In this document: in pieces, positions 1 through 11,600 of the stretch
How the letters are laid out: every line of letters starts with the position of its first letter
Numbering within the stretch: position 1 is the first letter of the stretch
NCBI RefSeq assembly: GCF_032854445.1
Contig: NC_088299.1
Span: forward strand, 5,929,001-5,993,000
Length of the DNA: 64,000 nt
From: Liolophura sinensis
Lineage: Eukaryota > Mollusca > Polyplacophora > Chitonida > Chitonidae
Direction of reading: 5' to 3'
The notes under the pieces: model-generated
Seen by the model: only the letters and a program-made list of their open reading frames with translations
What the model was told of the DNA's origin: nothing
The model's database searches: none
Program-made: the position numbers and the translations under genes

Positions 1-1150
1 CCAGTTTCCTCTCACCATATGGTGGCCGTCGTCGTACAAATGAAATGATTTCGAGTACAGTGTAAAACACGAGCCAAATAAATCAGATCAATCTTAATGG
101 GTACTGACTTTTTTCCAACGTTCTTATATATACAAACTGTTGAAACATGAATTTAAATCGATCAAGCTAGCACATACTAAATAAGGACTTACATTCAGTT
201 TGCGTACAACACACCAACAAGCCCTGCTGATAACTGGTGATTAGAGATAAAGCACCATTCCAGTACTTATGCAACAAATAAGTTTTTAAATTAGAAATTG
301 GCATATATATATTGGTATATATATTGGTACAAGAAAGTAAGGGTATACCCTCAGGACATATCGGTGTGCGTTATAAAGTACCTGACAAACCCCAAGAAGG
401 ACGTGTAGTAAGCCGCATTATTAGTATCCCATGGCAACCTTGGGCATACATGGGCGTGATGTAAGGAGATTCTACGAGATTGGATTTCTTTCTACTATAT
501 GAACACCAAATACTTAAACCAGACAGTTTGTCCCACATTTCCTTCAAAAGGCAGTTCATTTTCCAATCTCTATCCTCAAAATCGTCATTTTAACATTATT
601 TTTAGGTAATGGGTGAACGAAATCGCACGGAGCCCCGGGAATACACCACACTTTGCAAGGAACCTGACAAGTCGCATAGCGAATCCGGATTCTAATCTGC
701 GATCTCACCGATCAAGTGGTGGTGGACACTTGTCAGAAGTCATTTGCCCGCTTGGCCACTGAGGACCCTCTGTAAAATGTGCATGTATGGACGTTCTTTG
801 AGATCGTTTGGTCATGTTCACAGCTCAGAGCGTTCATATTAAGCGATCTGAGCTATTATATTCACAACCCTAGAACTCGGTCCTGTCCCGTGCGCTGTCC
901 TCATGGTGCAAACGGCGTACACGACGAGAACATGTTTCCGGTGATCTTAAAGTAATGCGGAATTCCCTCATTAAACTGGAATAATGATGCTATAGTCACA
1001 CGTTAACGAAGCGTCCACGCGGATGGCATCCATGCCTTCCCAAACAACCATTTCCGAATCACGTATCTCTGTTGCCACATGAACACTTCCCGAAATCATG
1101 CTGATACTTTCATTATTACAACAAAAACTGATATTATGATTCTCAGACAA

Positions 1151-1430
1151 GTTCTAATTCACCCTTTTAATTGTGTACATCTTCTTGGTTTCAATCCAAA
1201 CGTTGCACTTTATCTTTCAGTTTGTCTTTTTCCCGACGATGCCGAGTGCGGCTCACTCGAATGGAATATGGCGATTTGCGAAGTTTGGTTTGCTGTCAAG
1301 GTGTAAGGTACATTCGTCTTCATTGTCACGTTATATGAAACGATGAATAACTACGTGATACGAAGTCAGATTTACAGTATAGGATTAAACAAAATCAGTT
1401 TTGTAGCGTGTGGCTTTCACATATTGATAT
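1151..1430 (+). repeat. Dispersed repeat E, copy 1, left part
   Basis: Matches 35461-35690 with scattered substitutions. Shared blocks include gtgtacatcttcttggt, gaataacta.gtgata and cttgtagcg-like text. The match stops at the SINE-A insertion at 1431 and resumes after it. Family unknown. Confidence 0.7.
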
Positions 1431-1690
1431 ATTTATTTGATTGGTGTTTTTACGCCGTATTCAAGAATATTTCACTAATACGACGGCGGCCAGCATTATG
1501 GTGGGTGGAAACCGGGCACAGCCCGGGTAAAACCTACGACCATCCGCAGGTTGCTGCAAGGCCTTCCCACGTACGGCCGGAGAGGAAGCCAGCATAAGCT
1601 GGCCTTGAACTCACAGCGACCGCATTAGTGAGAGTCTCCTGGGTCATTACGCTGCACTAGCGAGCTAACCAACTGAACCATGGTAGCCCC
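1431..1690 (-). mobile_element. SINE-A, full length, inserted in repeat E
   Basis: On the minus strand it has a tRNA-like head (gctaccatggttcagttgg, A-box), a B-box-like gagttcaagg, a conserved body, and an AATA-rich tail. The 8-bp flank catattga occurs at 1420-1427 and 1694-1701, a target-site duplication. Members of this family are mobilised by LINE machinery after Pol III transcription (known for tRNA SINEs). Confidence 0.9.
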
Positions 1691-1780
1691 TCGCATATTG
1701 AGGACAGCACACTCGAAATGTCCGAGTCCCAGTTCAGTGAAAGGAGTACAGATCTGTATTTCTGAAAGCTAAGTAGGGAA
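1691..1780 (+). repeat. Dispersed repeat E, copy 1, right part
   Basis: Continues the match to the copy at 35461-35797: ggacagcacactc, then acagatctgtatttct and agtaggga. It is separated from the left part only by the SINE. Confidence 0.7.
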
Positions 1781-2015
1781 AGAATGAAGAAGATTTCAGT
1801 ACAGGCGTACAGTTACAAGATCTTGCTCTCTTACTGTAAATGTAAGCCATAGATTAACAAGCTTGAAATCATCAGAAATCAAGAGTACAATCCGTGTACA
1901 AAATCTACACTTTGGACCGCACTCAATGCCGTTTGAATTTTAGAAGCATTGTTCCAACTGGTGAAAACATTAGTGTTGACTTCATGGCTTAATTTAGTTT
2001 TTCCTAAAGAAGTGG

Positions 2016-2245
2016 ACTATGGCCGAGTGGTTAATGTGCTATCCTTTCACTCGCTAAGACACAAATTCGTAGATTTGTCCACCCTCACTGTTCCGAGGTC
2101 CTGGTGACAACAAGCAGCCGTTTGCATAGCCTCGGTTCGTTGAATACCACTTGTCTTCCACCAATCTGTGTGTGCACCCATAAAGCCTATGGCCATCATC
2201 TGAGTGAAAAATTCTTGTGTTTTAAACAGCAATTCAACATTTCGT
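2016..2245 (+). mobile_element. SINE-C, serine/leucine-tRNA-like head
   Basis: Starts with a tRNA-like segment (atggccgagtggttaatg, then tcactcgctaagac), the A-box style of type II tRNAs. A body follows containing ccacttgtcttccaccaat. That 19-base block recurs in every unit of the satellite at 32840-33651. It does not fold as a complete tRNA. Ends are approximate. Confidence 0.6.
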
Positions 2246-5200
2246 CATCTTCAGATATCAACTGAGCGATATTTCACGCCTGCTTAGGTCAATAAACTAG
2301 TCCAGTAAAAGTCAAGTTTATTACAATGAAACTGGCAAGGTTTAGAATGATACCAAAAAACTCAACACCAGAAGAGCTTCAAAACCGACAAATGTGCTTT
2401 ATTACAAATCATGGGAAACATTGAAGTTTACACTTCGCCAGTGACAGTATAATTCCGTGAGACAGTAAAGTGACTTTCGCTGGAAAGTCTGAATAGCCAC
2501 CGCTATGCTGAAAAAACAACAGCCGGTGTATATTTATTAACATGCCTCACCCAGACACTTAACCTATGTACAACTTACATACTAAAAGGATATACAGTCA
2601 GAATCTCACGAGGTGTTTCGTATCGGGGGTTCTTTCACAAAACCCACGATAGATTCTGAATTAGAAATCGTTTCGGCTGTAATATACCGGATAAACAGCC
2701 GGACATGTTACATACTCCTTACAGCGCATGTGCCGCTCTCCAGGCTTGCTTTATACCACTGCCACCACTAGACAAGCCCGACCTTTGAAGCATAGGCTTG
2801 TTTAGGCTTAACGTCACCACTGGTGTCACCCAGCGAATATATTAGTCAGTCTAACTTTGTCAATAAACTTGTTCAGGTAATGGTTAGAATCATCTTGTGC
2901 ATACTTTATAGGTACAGAGAATTCATGTGTATAAAGTATTAATGGAACCAAAATTTCTTCTGTCTCACCACAGTGACACCAGTGACACCAGCGACCTCGG
3001 TGTTGTGCAAGATTTCTGTACTAAATTTCCTAATGGTGGCAGTGATGTAAAACGAATGTTAGAGAGCGGCGCATGCGTTGTAAGGACTATGGACATGATA
3101 TAGTATCTTGTGCCGCTGGCGGGCTTGACAAATTGGCATCTCTGAATTCAGCTGTGATTAGCCTCTCAGAATATGGCCACCGAATGATAATAATCTCTTC
3201 TACAGTGCGTGATGATGAGTATACAGATGTTCAACCATACATATATATTGACAGCATGCAACGTTTCAACGATGAAATGAATATTATATACACGTAGATA
3301 CAGTTGATGTACAGCGTGTGACATGCAGCATAAAATGATGGTAACATACCTTTTGAGATGATAGGTAACAACAGAAAGGAAAAATCAGAGATAATCTCAC
3401 TCAAAAAAAAAAATAAATAAAAACAAAACTTAAGCAAAGTACCCTGTTTCCACACACGAAGTTACACATTAACTTTAAAAAGTAGTGAACTTCCAAAAAA
3501 TATCACAACACTGGAAAATTACACCAAGTTTTTAGGTCATTTTTAAGGGGGAAATTTCCCCTTTTCCATAATAGTAGAACTATTATGCACTCGTAAACTA
3601 ACAAGATTTTGGCTGAAATTACCGCGTCTAATTATAATACTAGGACACAGTTCCACCCTGTTTCTACATTATCATATGGAAATTCGTAAACGAATTCTAG
3701 GTTTTCATTGGACAATAGCTATAGTCAATGGATACGATAACAGACATTATACAGATGTCTGTATAAAAGTTTTTACTACGTCCGTAATGTGCACGAGCAT
3801 TGTATAATACAATAAAGCCATAAGAACAACACACTCTTACTGGAATAGATTCTGCAATCATCCTTGGTCGTCAATATGGGTTTATAGAGAGTTAGTTCCG
3901 TACTGCTCGGCTCCGTTAATTTCAAAACATGTTAGGTAGCCTACAGAACTGTATCTTCTGTTCCCGATACACTATTTCTGAAAAAGGCATAATCCATTAA
4001 CAAACTTACAGTCAACAGCATTGTAAGCATTTTGTATTTATGTCACACTTTTCAAGCAAAATCAGACGATCCAAATTCTCATCAAGCGACGTTAACAACC
4101 GTAATACACAGACTACATGACAATTATGTAGCGTGAATTGAAAGCATTAGCACACAGTATGGACTGATCGAGAGATAACCGTATGATGCGTTTTCCATGC
4201 AGATAGGCAACTTAAAAGGCGTCGTTTGCTCAAACTAACATACACAACAAAGTTAAACCCGAAAAGAAGGTTAATTTTTGATTTTCATGCTTTACCGTGC
4301 TTACGTATATACTTTATATTTTACATCAACAAATCGCTTTGTGCAATTCAGAACATTCAGCTGTGTTTAACAACCAACAGGGAGCTTCACCGAATGTACA
4401 ACAGTAAACCCACAAAGAGAGGCCTGTGACGAGTGGGGGATTTGTGTAAACAAATAAACTATACATATGTACGACAAATTAGAACGTCTTTATATTTTTA
4501 CCCTGTATTCCAAGACATTTTAGTGTTTGACTGTCAAAAGCAGATCAAACACCTGCTTCAAACTAAGCAATATAATAATAACAAAACAGAAATGACATAG
4601 ATCACAAAAGCTTAACAACAACAACGTACACAGCTAAAACGCCATGTCACTAGTGATTGATGGAATACGATGTATAGAAGAAATGAAAACGGATAAGGTA
4701 TGTTAAAGATTTCCTCTCGCTGTGGTTTCAAGGACATGATTGAATACCTGTTATTGTTAGTGTGAAAAAGGCCTTTTTCCTGGCATGATGTGATGTGCAA
4801 GAAGATAGAGAAATCTAACAAGTGGTCTGCGTAAGACTGAAGTGTGTAGAGCATTATTTCCTAAGTTTCTTCGTAAAAAATTTCAGCTATAAGCCAGAAG
4901 AAGTTCAGAAACGATACCACTGCACTAAAGTCGTCAACGAAGCACACTCGTAAACTCTTTTTCGTCTGAGTAGCTCGGATTACCTGTTGGATACGTGGAG
5001 ACAAGCAATATAGGGACTTATAGCACTGTATCGCCAAAGCCCTTGTTTATCGTTGGCGATAAATCACAGCCTCAGCAGTGGTTTCGGCCGCTCATGCTAT
5101 CGTCAGTGCATTGGAATTGCCATTCTCAGGGAAATGAAAGCTTCTATAAGGGTTACTACAAGTTCACAAAAGCTGACAGAAAATTTCATTCAAGATTCAT

Positions 5201-6542
5201 TTGTCAGAGTTAATTCTGCGACAGTTTTCGTGAAACTGCTACTGCGAGAGACATTAACCTTTGGATGTTGCAAGCAGCTCCTGAATTTTTCAGTGGGGAT
5301 CGAGCTAAGCTGTTGTGAGCCGTGGGTCAAGCCAGACTCCCTGTCTCTGCTACACACGTCTGTACAGATCTGCCGCGACCCCTAGCGGAATGGCACAAGT
5401 TTCCACACATATGCACATGATGGAAGGTACATGTTTATGATTTTGTATCCACGTACTTTTCGGGAATTAATGGATGAGGCCGCTTCAATCGACACCTATA
5501 CAACAAGCTGGATATAAGCGTAGATGAGCAAATGAGTCCGTCGACTTGGGAATGAATGAAACCCCATCTCATGCTAATGATACCATGATAAACGATTTGT
5601 GACGGAGATGCTAATATATAACATACATGTATAGGTGTCTTCTCGGATCGGAGGCAGCCGCTAATGTCATAAAAGCCAAATCCAAATCCCCAGTTGACTT
5701 CAAGGTAAACAGTGGAGCAAATGCGATGCTGTCTAATAATGGTCATCTCAACAGGGTTTTTTGGCCACGAGTTGGTCAAATAATCCTTCATATTAGCTTC
5801 ATATGTTTAGACTCTAATGTCGGCAATTAGTGGTGAGAGTGGATCCGAGATCTCTAGAGAAGTCCTGCCTGGTTTTATTATACCTTAGGGAAATCTAGTT
5901 TGGCAACAACTGATACCGCCTTCCCGAATTACATTTCCACTTTCATAGGACAAGCTTTTCGTAAACTACTGACAGTGGACGAGGGAATCACAGATGATGG
6001 GCCTTCATGAACAACAGCGACGATAATCACCTCAATTTCTCACCTCGCATTCTCAGTATACAAATGCCTTAAGTTCACTGTGCTGAAAATTAGCCACTAT
6101 CTAGGCTTCTGTCAACTGTTGATACCCCATAGAGGGCGACACCTATATTTATACAGCACTTTAAACAGCACACACTCCGGTCACACGTGACCGTGTACAT
6201 ACCCGGACATTCGTGAGGGATCATCTTGCGATTTGTTGACGTGACAGTAACACTATAGCGACACTGCAACCATAATTTCAAATTCACCACTGTAACATTG
6301 TATACATCTAACAAATTTGCTTCCAACAGCACATATGATTTAATGCAATTAAAAGAAGTTCCTGGACATACTGTATGTATCTGCCAAATTATAGTTTCGG
6401 GTTGCAAGTCAAAAAGGTTTCTTGGTCCAATGGCTGGATAGAAGTTTCTAGGCTAAGCTTCAGTTCAGAACCTACTTGGCTCAATGTTTAGGAGCGCGGG
6501 TCTCTTGACTCTGGAAATGCCAAGGAATAGGACTTTCTGTTG
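2246..6542. other. Intergenic stretch without recognised features
   Basis: Read on both strands. Several ORFs of 60-118 codons occur (for example 5053-5385 plus and 5435-5791 minus), but none shows a domain, codon regularity or splice context. AT-rich, no clear repeat. Confidence 0.5.
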
Positions 6543-6645
6543 TCAATGGCAAGACAAAAGTCAATGCCAAGACAAAAGTCAATGCCAAGGCAAAAGTCAA
6601 TGCCAAGATAAAAGTCAATGTCAACATAAAAGTCAATGCCAAGGA
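6543..6645 (+). repeat. 18-bp tandem repeat, about 5.7 copies
   Basis: Unit aatgccaagacaaaagtc, with single-base variants between copies. Because 18 is divisible by three, it stays open in a frame (QDKSQC repeats), but there is no other coding evidence. Confidence 0.92.
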
Positions 6646-7746
6646 TCTAGATTCTTTAAAGGTACTAGTTAGGTACTGTATTCAAAGGATACCATGCACC
6701 CACATCTATGTAGATACACTATGGTTTAATTAGATGTTTATTTATCTCTAATCAGCAATGGTAAAGCGGACATCCAGCAGTTTTGAAGACAACAGGCAAC
6801 AAGAAGGCCTACATTCTACAGCAGTTTATAGGTACAATGTGCAACACCTATTTGATTTCTTCTATAGTCAAATGTGGAAAACCCTGTTCACCTGGGAATA
6901 ATCCTCGTTAGAAAATCTTTTTGGTTGTTACCTGAAATATACCTGAAAGTAACCGATTACATAGTATTATTAAAAACCGGTTTGTAAAGGTAGCACTTCC
7001 ATTTTCTTATTCTTCAAATATTAGATCAGTCATTCTATTAAACTCTTTCACCCAAAAGTTAAAATTCTGACTTGGTAATTGTTGATCAATTAAAATAAAA
7101 AATCCACAAATGTTACAACTTTGTCAAACAACTATAACCGAACTATTTGACTTCATGCTTGAACAAGGTGAAACTGTCTACTTAATTACTCTAGACTGTA
7201 TACTATAGTCTGTTTCATGAAAAATCATGTGTAATCGAAAGTAAATCACATTGAATATACAAACATTCACACCCTTTCATTAGATACTATTACCCATGCC
7301 AAAGCAATTACATACATCTATATGTTTATGGGCAATACGAGTGGTAGTGTTCGGATGATCTTAAGATGCCAAAATGATTTGTTGAAAACATTCGTGATTG
7401 GTGAATGAGAGCAATCAGTCGGAATTCAGGCTCTGACTGGTCAAAGACACTGTTAAACGTGATTGGAGAATGGAATTGGAAATGATTATTCTCATTGGTG
7501 CAAATCAGAAGGATGGGTCATTTGCTCAAAGGTTGCTGCACGGCATTTAAAACTAAGCTCATTTGTCATTATCCATACATGTGTACACCACAAAACAACA
7601 AAGTATTAACTCGAAGCAGAGAAGACCATTCCTTGCACTCGGTAAACGAATCTTCCCTTATTTATAAATACATGATGACTTCTATAAAAGACTGTCGCAG
7701 TCTTTTTGTCTCCCTTAACATTCACAGATAATTACTGCATTTGACC

Positions 7747-7912
7747 TGAAAATTCACCCCAAATGGTAAATTTTTAACACAAATAACGGTCATAAAGTAT
7801 CACTTTTGGTGTTGGGGCTTACATTTTTCCAGCAGGGTTAATATCCTACCTTCCAGACAACACTGAAAACACTATCCTAAGATCAACAGAAATCCCACAA
7901 TCAGGAAAAGTG
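7747..7912 (+). repeat. Dispersed repeat D, copy 1
   Basis: Diverged interspersed repeat sharing the order 'cttttgg..., catttttcc, cctacctt.ca.acaa, ctaagatcaacag, tcaggaaaa' with copies at 45900, 55265 and 58951. No coding capacity or terminal structure seen. Confidence 0.6.
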
Positions 7913-8218
7913 AGTGACATAGTCATAAATGAAATTTTAGGTCACTTACAGTGATTAGCATTTTGAAAATCTACATGAAGAAGCCATTCAACACCTTCTT
8001 GTGTTAGTTCAAGCTTATACAAGTAAACAGCAGCTGTCAAGCATGTCGCGACAACCATTCACATCTTTTATGCTGAAACGCAAAAAAAAAAAAATGCAGT
8101 AAAAATTTTAAAATACTACATATATGTTCAGCCATCATCATTCATTCATAACACAATTTAAATGGCTCACTTTACACTCCCCTCTACTGGTCGGCTAATA
8201 ATTTATGCACACACACTT

Positions 8219-8262
8219 TATATATAGATATATATATATATATATGTATATGGGATATATAA
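8219..8262. repeat. (TA)n-rich microsatellite
   Basis: Interrupted run of ta dinucleotides just beyond the stop codon of the gene, so probably in the 3' UTR. Confidence 0.85.
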
Positions 8263-8339
8263 ACAGATTTTGAATACAGATATAATTTTTTTTGTATAAA
8301 TATATACAAATAATAACAGTAAGAGTGAATGGCCTAATG

Positions 8340-8614
8340 CTAGAGATTGACAGGAAGTATGACTTTGTCTGTGCTCTGACTATACGTCACGCTCGTGTTG
8401 GAGCGATTGGACTTCCCCGACTTGCTACTCGTGGGGGTATACGATCTGTGATAGGAGGGCGGTTGAGATGAATATGCGCTTGGGTGGGAATACGACTCGC
8501 GCTGCGAAAACGGCAGATACACTGGCCCCTGATTGGCTGGAAACACCGGCTGCATGGGATAGTAGCCATGGTGACTGAAGGATGGGGGAAATCCCGCCAC
8601 ACCACTGGGTGGAG
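8340..8614 (-). CDS. Exon e: cytoplasmic tail and stop codon
   Basis: The last exon has acceptor tttttatcttacag and runs 90 codons to a TAG at 8342..8340. The tail is rich in Pro, Ser and Tyr and has no folded domain that I recognise. Short motifs are visible: YYPM at 193-196 and YLPF at 208-211 (both fit the YxxPhi endocytic pattern; the first also fits YxxM), and PPSY at 227-230, a PPxY WW-domain ligand of the kind read by NEDD4-type ubiquitin ligases. A Ser/Thr-rich stretch (TPTSSKSGKSNRSNTS) could be phosphorylated. The protein ends in VILPVNL. Motif roles are inferred from pattern only. The tail is far shorter than I would expect for vertebrate NETO. Confidence 0.92.
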
Positions 8615-11600
8615 CTGTAAGATAAAAAGGCGAAGACCAGGAATGAAAAACAACAGCATCTTGTGAAAATATTCCTTTCAAAATTGCTCCAGTGTTATCA
8701 AAACGGTGACTACTCACCACTGGTGCTTTTACATGCACATATCTACAACAATGCTGTCTCAACGAAATACATTTACACATTTATTTCTTACAAGGCTATA
8801 TATCAGAATTTACTTCAATCCCAAAAAGTGTTACTTCACACAGTTACATGTAGATATCACCTGGTTTCCACATTTTTGGTATGTCAGGCCCAGATGCTAT
8901 GATGTCAAAAAAAAAGAAACATTTTGTTTTATGATACTCCCTCGTGTAAGCCTATGTCATGCAACAATAAGACATGTCAAACTTATACAAGATGTTATAT
9001 CACATATCTTCCATTTAGGGTTGAGCACATAATGAAGATACCAAAAATATAAACTTAAAAGTTACTTAAAGTTTATACCGAGCCCCACTTGACCATACCG
9101 TATATGAGCTGGACACTTAAATTCCAATTACCATCACATTCAGTCTGATTATTGCAGATACATGTATATTTGTGAAAACATTCCATTTCTACCCCCATGT
9201 CGTTCTAAAGCTGTATTTTGTGACTACATATATACTCTGAAACACTGTGTAGGTTGCATAAATTTATCCACTGAAAACAGAACCTTTCCCTACTTAAATT
9301 TATCCACTGAAAACAGAACCTTTCCTTACATAAGTTTATCCACTGAAAACAGAATCTTTCCTTACATAAATTCATAGACTGAAAACAGAATCCTTACATA
9401 AGTTTATCCACTGAAAACAGAACCTTTCCTTACATTAATTTATCCACTGAAAACAGAACCTTTCCTTACATAAGTTTATCCTCCGAAAACAGAACGTTTC
9501 CTTACTTAAATTTATCCACTGAAAACAGAACCTTTCCTTACATATATTTATCCACTGAAAACAGAACCTTTCCTTACATAAGTTTATCCTCCGAAAACAG
9601 AACTTTTCCTTACTTAAATTTATCCACTGAAAACAGAACCTTTCCTTACATAATTTTATCCACTGAAAACAGAAACTTTCCTTACATAAGTTTATCCACT
9701 GAAAACAGAACCTTTCCTTACATAAGTTTATCCTCCGAAAACAGAACTTTTCTTTACTTAAATTTATCCACTGAAAACAGAACCTTTCCTTACATAAATT
9801 TATCCACTGAAAACAGAACTTTTCCTAATTTAAATTTATCCACTGAAAACAAAACCTTTCCTTACATAAATTCATCCACTGAAAACAGAACATTTCCTTA
9901 CATAAATTTATCCACTGAAAACAGTACCTTTCCTTCTTATTCATGACACAATGTATATGTATTACTAAACCCCTGAAAGTCTATATAGTTTTCACATCAC
10001 ACAGTTAATTAATTTCTCAGCTTAGTGTATTGAATCAGCTGTTTAATTTTTGTGTTAAATGCCCTCCATGGGGTAGGAGTATATGAATTGTCTGAAATGT
10101 CCCACAGCTGCTCAAGATTTATAAAAAAGGTTGCCTACATTCCTCTCCTTCTCCACAAGTGTACCAAAAAATAACGATTTCTCCTGATAAATTCACAACT
10201 TCAGACCACAATTTCAATCTTCTCTGACAAAAATGGTTTTCATCTTGCTAAGAACAGCAGTCTAAATGTGGGTTTTACCACGCTGCCGATCGATCTCTTA
10301 ACATTTGGCATTATAAACTCTCATAAAACATTTATACTTTCATCAATAAGCACTTTATAAAGGGGGTGCACAATAGAGGTGGAGACTTTAGCACAGATCC
10401 TGACATGAACTTAATAAAGCAGGGGAATAAAATATTGATAAACGTACAAAAACACAGTTTTTTTCTCAACTTTTGACATTTTCCTCAAGGCAGAGATATT
10501 TTATAATGCAGCAAAGGACTTATTTATATATACTCAGGGAAGAGAATCTTTTCCTTGAAAATCAGACGAAATTTGTTCCACCAACTAACCGCCGTTAGCA
10601 CATGTAATACGATTTGTTTTGGACATTTTGGTTGAATGTTAAATACATGTACTTTGAAAACTCCAGTTTCCCTTAAAATTCTCATCCCTGTGTTCTGAAA
10701 TATTTCACAAATGAAAGCAGTGCAGCCTTGCTCCCATGCTACATATAGCTAATTTTGGATGAACTCTTCAGCAAAGTGCAGTTAAAAGCTTCATAACAAG
10801 GCAAAAAATATGGGTGAAGACATTACCAGCTCCAGACAACACTACCACAGCATACACAGCCATAAGGGTCACAGACAGTCCACGACAACTGCCAAGAATT
10901 TAAAAGGACTTGATTTTTACATTTTTCTTACGTTGGTAAGGTACACTGTTTCCGTTGGAGACGACGGTAGTTGGCGTTGTCGTCACCCCGGTGTGAGTGT
11001 CGCGGGCTTTACGACACGATGAGCGCCGACAGCAGCATACAACTGCAACAACGACAACAATCACCACAACGACACTCCCCACTGTAATGGCCACTGATGC
11101 TGTCACGCCCAGAGATAAAAATTTGTTTATTATGCCTTGTTGACCATCTGTAAAACATAAAAACAATGGTGCAGCTTTAGTAATGATCCCTTTTAAATAT
11201 CATGACCAATTGATGCTGTAATGGAAAAAATATCACATCAAATGAAAACCTAAAACATTTATATCTTTAAGACTCCTGTTTTTTATAGGAATCTGGAAAT
11301 CTGCTTCCCAAAATATCCTGTAAGAAAAAAAAGAATTTATTTCATGAAAAAAGGAAGACCTGTGCGTAGTAGTCATTCTGTGTACATGTTGGTAGAAGCA
11401 CAAGGTATAACACTGGTTGAAGATCACTGGTCTTGGACTAACATTGTTCGCATATTGGTACAGAACCAGTACATTCATCAGTACAACATGCCAAAGGTTC
11501 ACCAGGTCGTAAATTACCCTCTAAGATTTGAAAAATTCTTCAGTTAGACCCTACACTACCACTAAATAAATAAATAAATAAAAAAATATTTCACTTTTAC

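Larger units (their letters stand above)
6645..8339 (-). other. 3' UTR and downstream flank of the CUB-LDLRa gene
   Basis: The sequence downstream of the stop codon (lower coordinates) is AT-rich, with a (TA)n stretch near 8219-8250 and one dispersed repeat at 7747-7912. No AATAAA on the minus strand was seen close to the stop. The first one noticed is at about 6742..6737, too far to assign with confidence, so the 3' end is not placed. Small ORFs here have no recognisable domain. Confidence 0.4.

Noticed and set aside
2016-2100. Functional tRNA-Ser or tRNA-Leu gene
   Set aside because: Only the A-box side is tRNA-like; no full cloverleaf or pairing acceptor stem, and it is followed by a SINE-type body.
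5053-5791. Overlapping ORFs of 110-118 codons on both strands
   Set aside because: Open frames on opposite strands with no homology cues; typical of chance in a long intergenic stretch.
6484-6672. ORF with QDKSQC peptide repeats
   Set aside because: Openness is explained by the 18-bp tandem repeat being a multiple of three; no other coding signal.
9162-9377. ORF with LSTENRTFPY repeats
   Set aside because: A translation of the 36-bp minisatellite, antisense to the intron; the frame breaks at the shortened copy.
9256-9940. Regular repeats that could suggest a CRISPR array
   Set aside because: Copies are directly adjacent with no unique spacers, in a eukaryotic intron.
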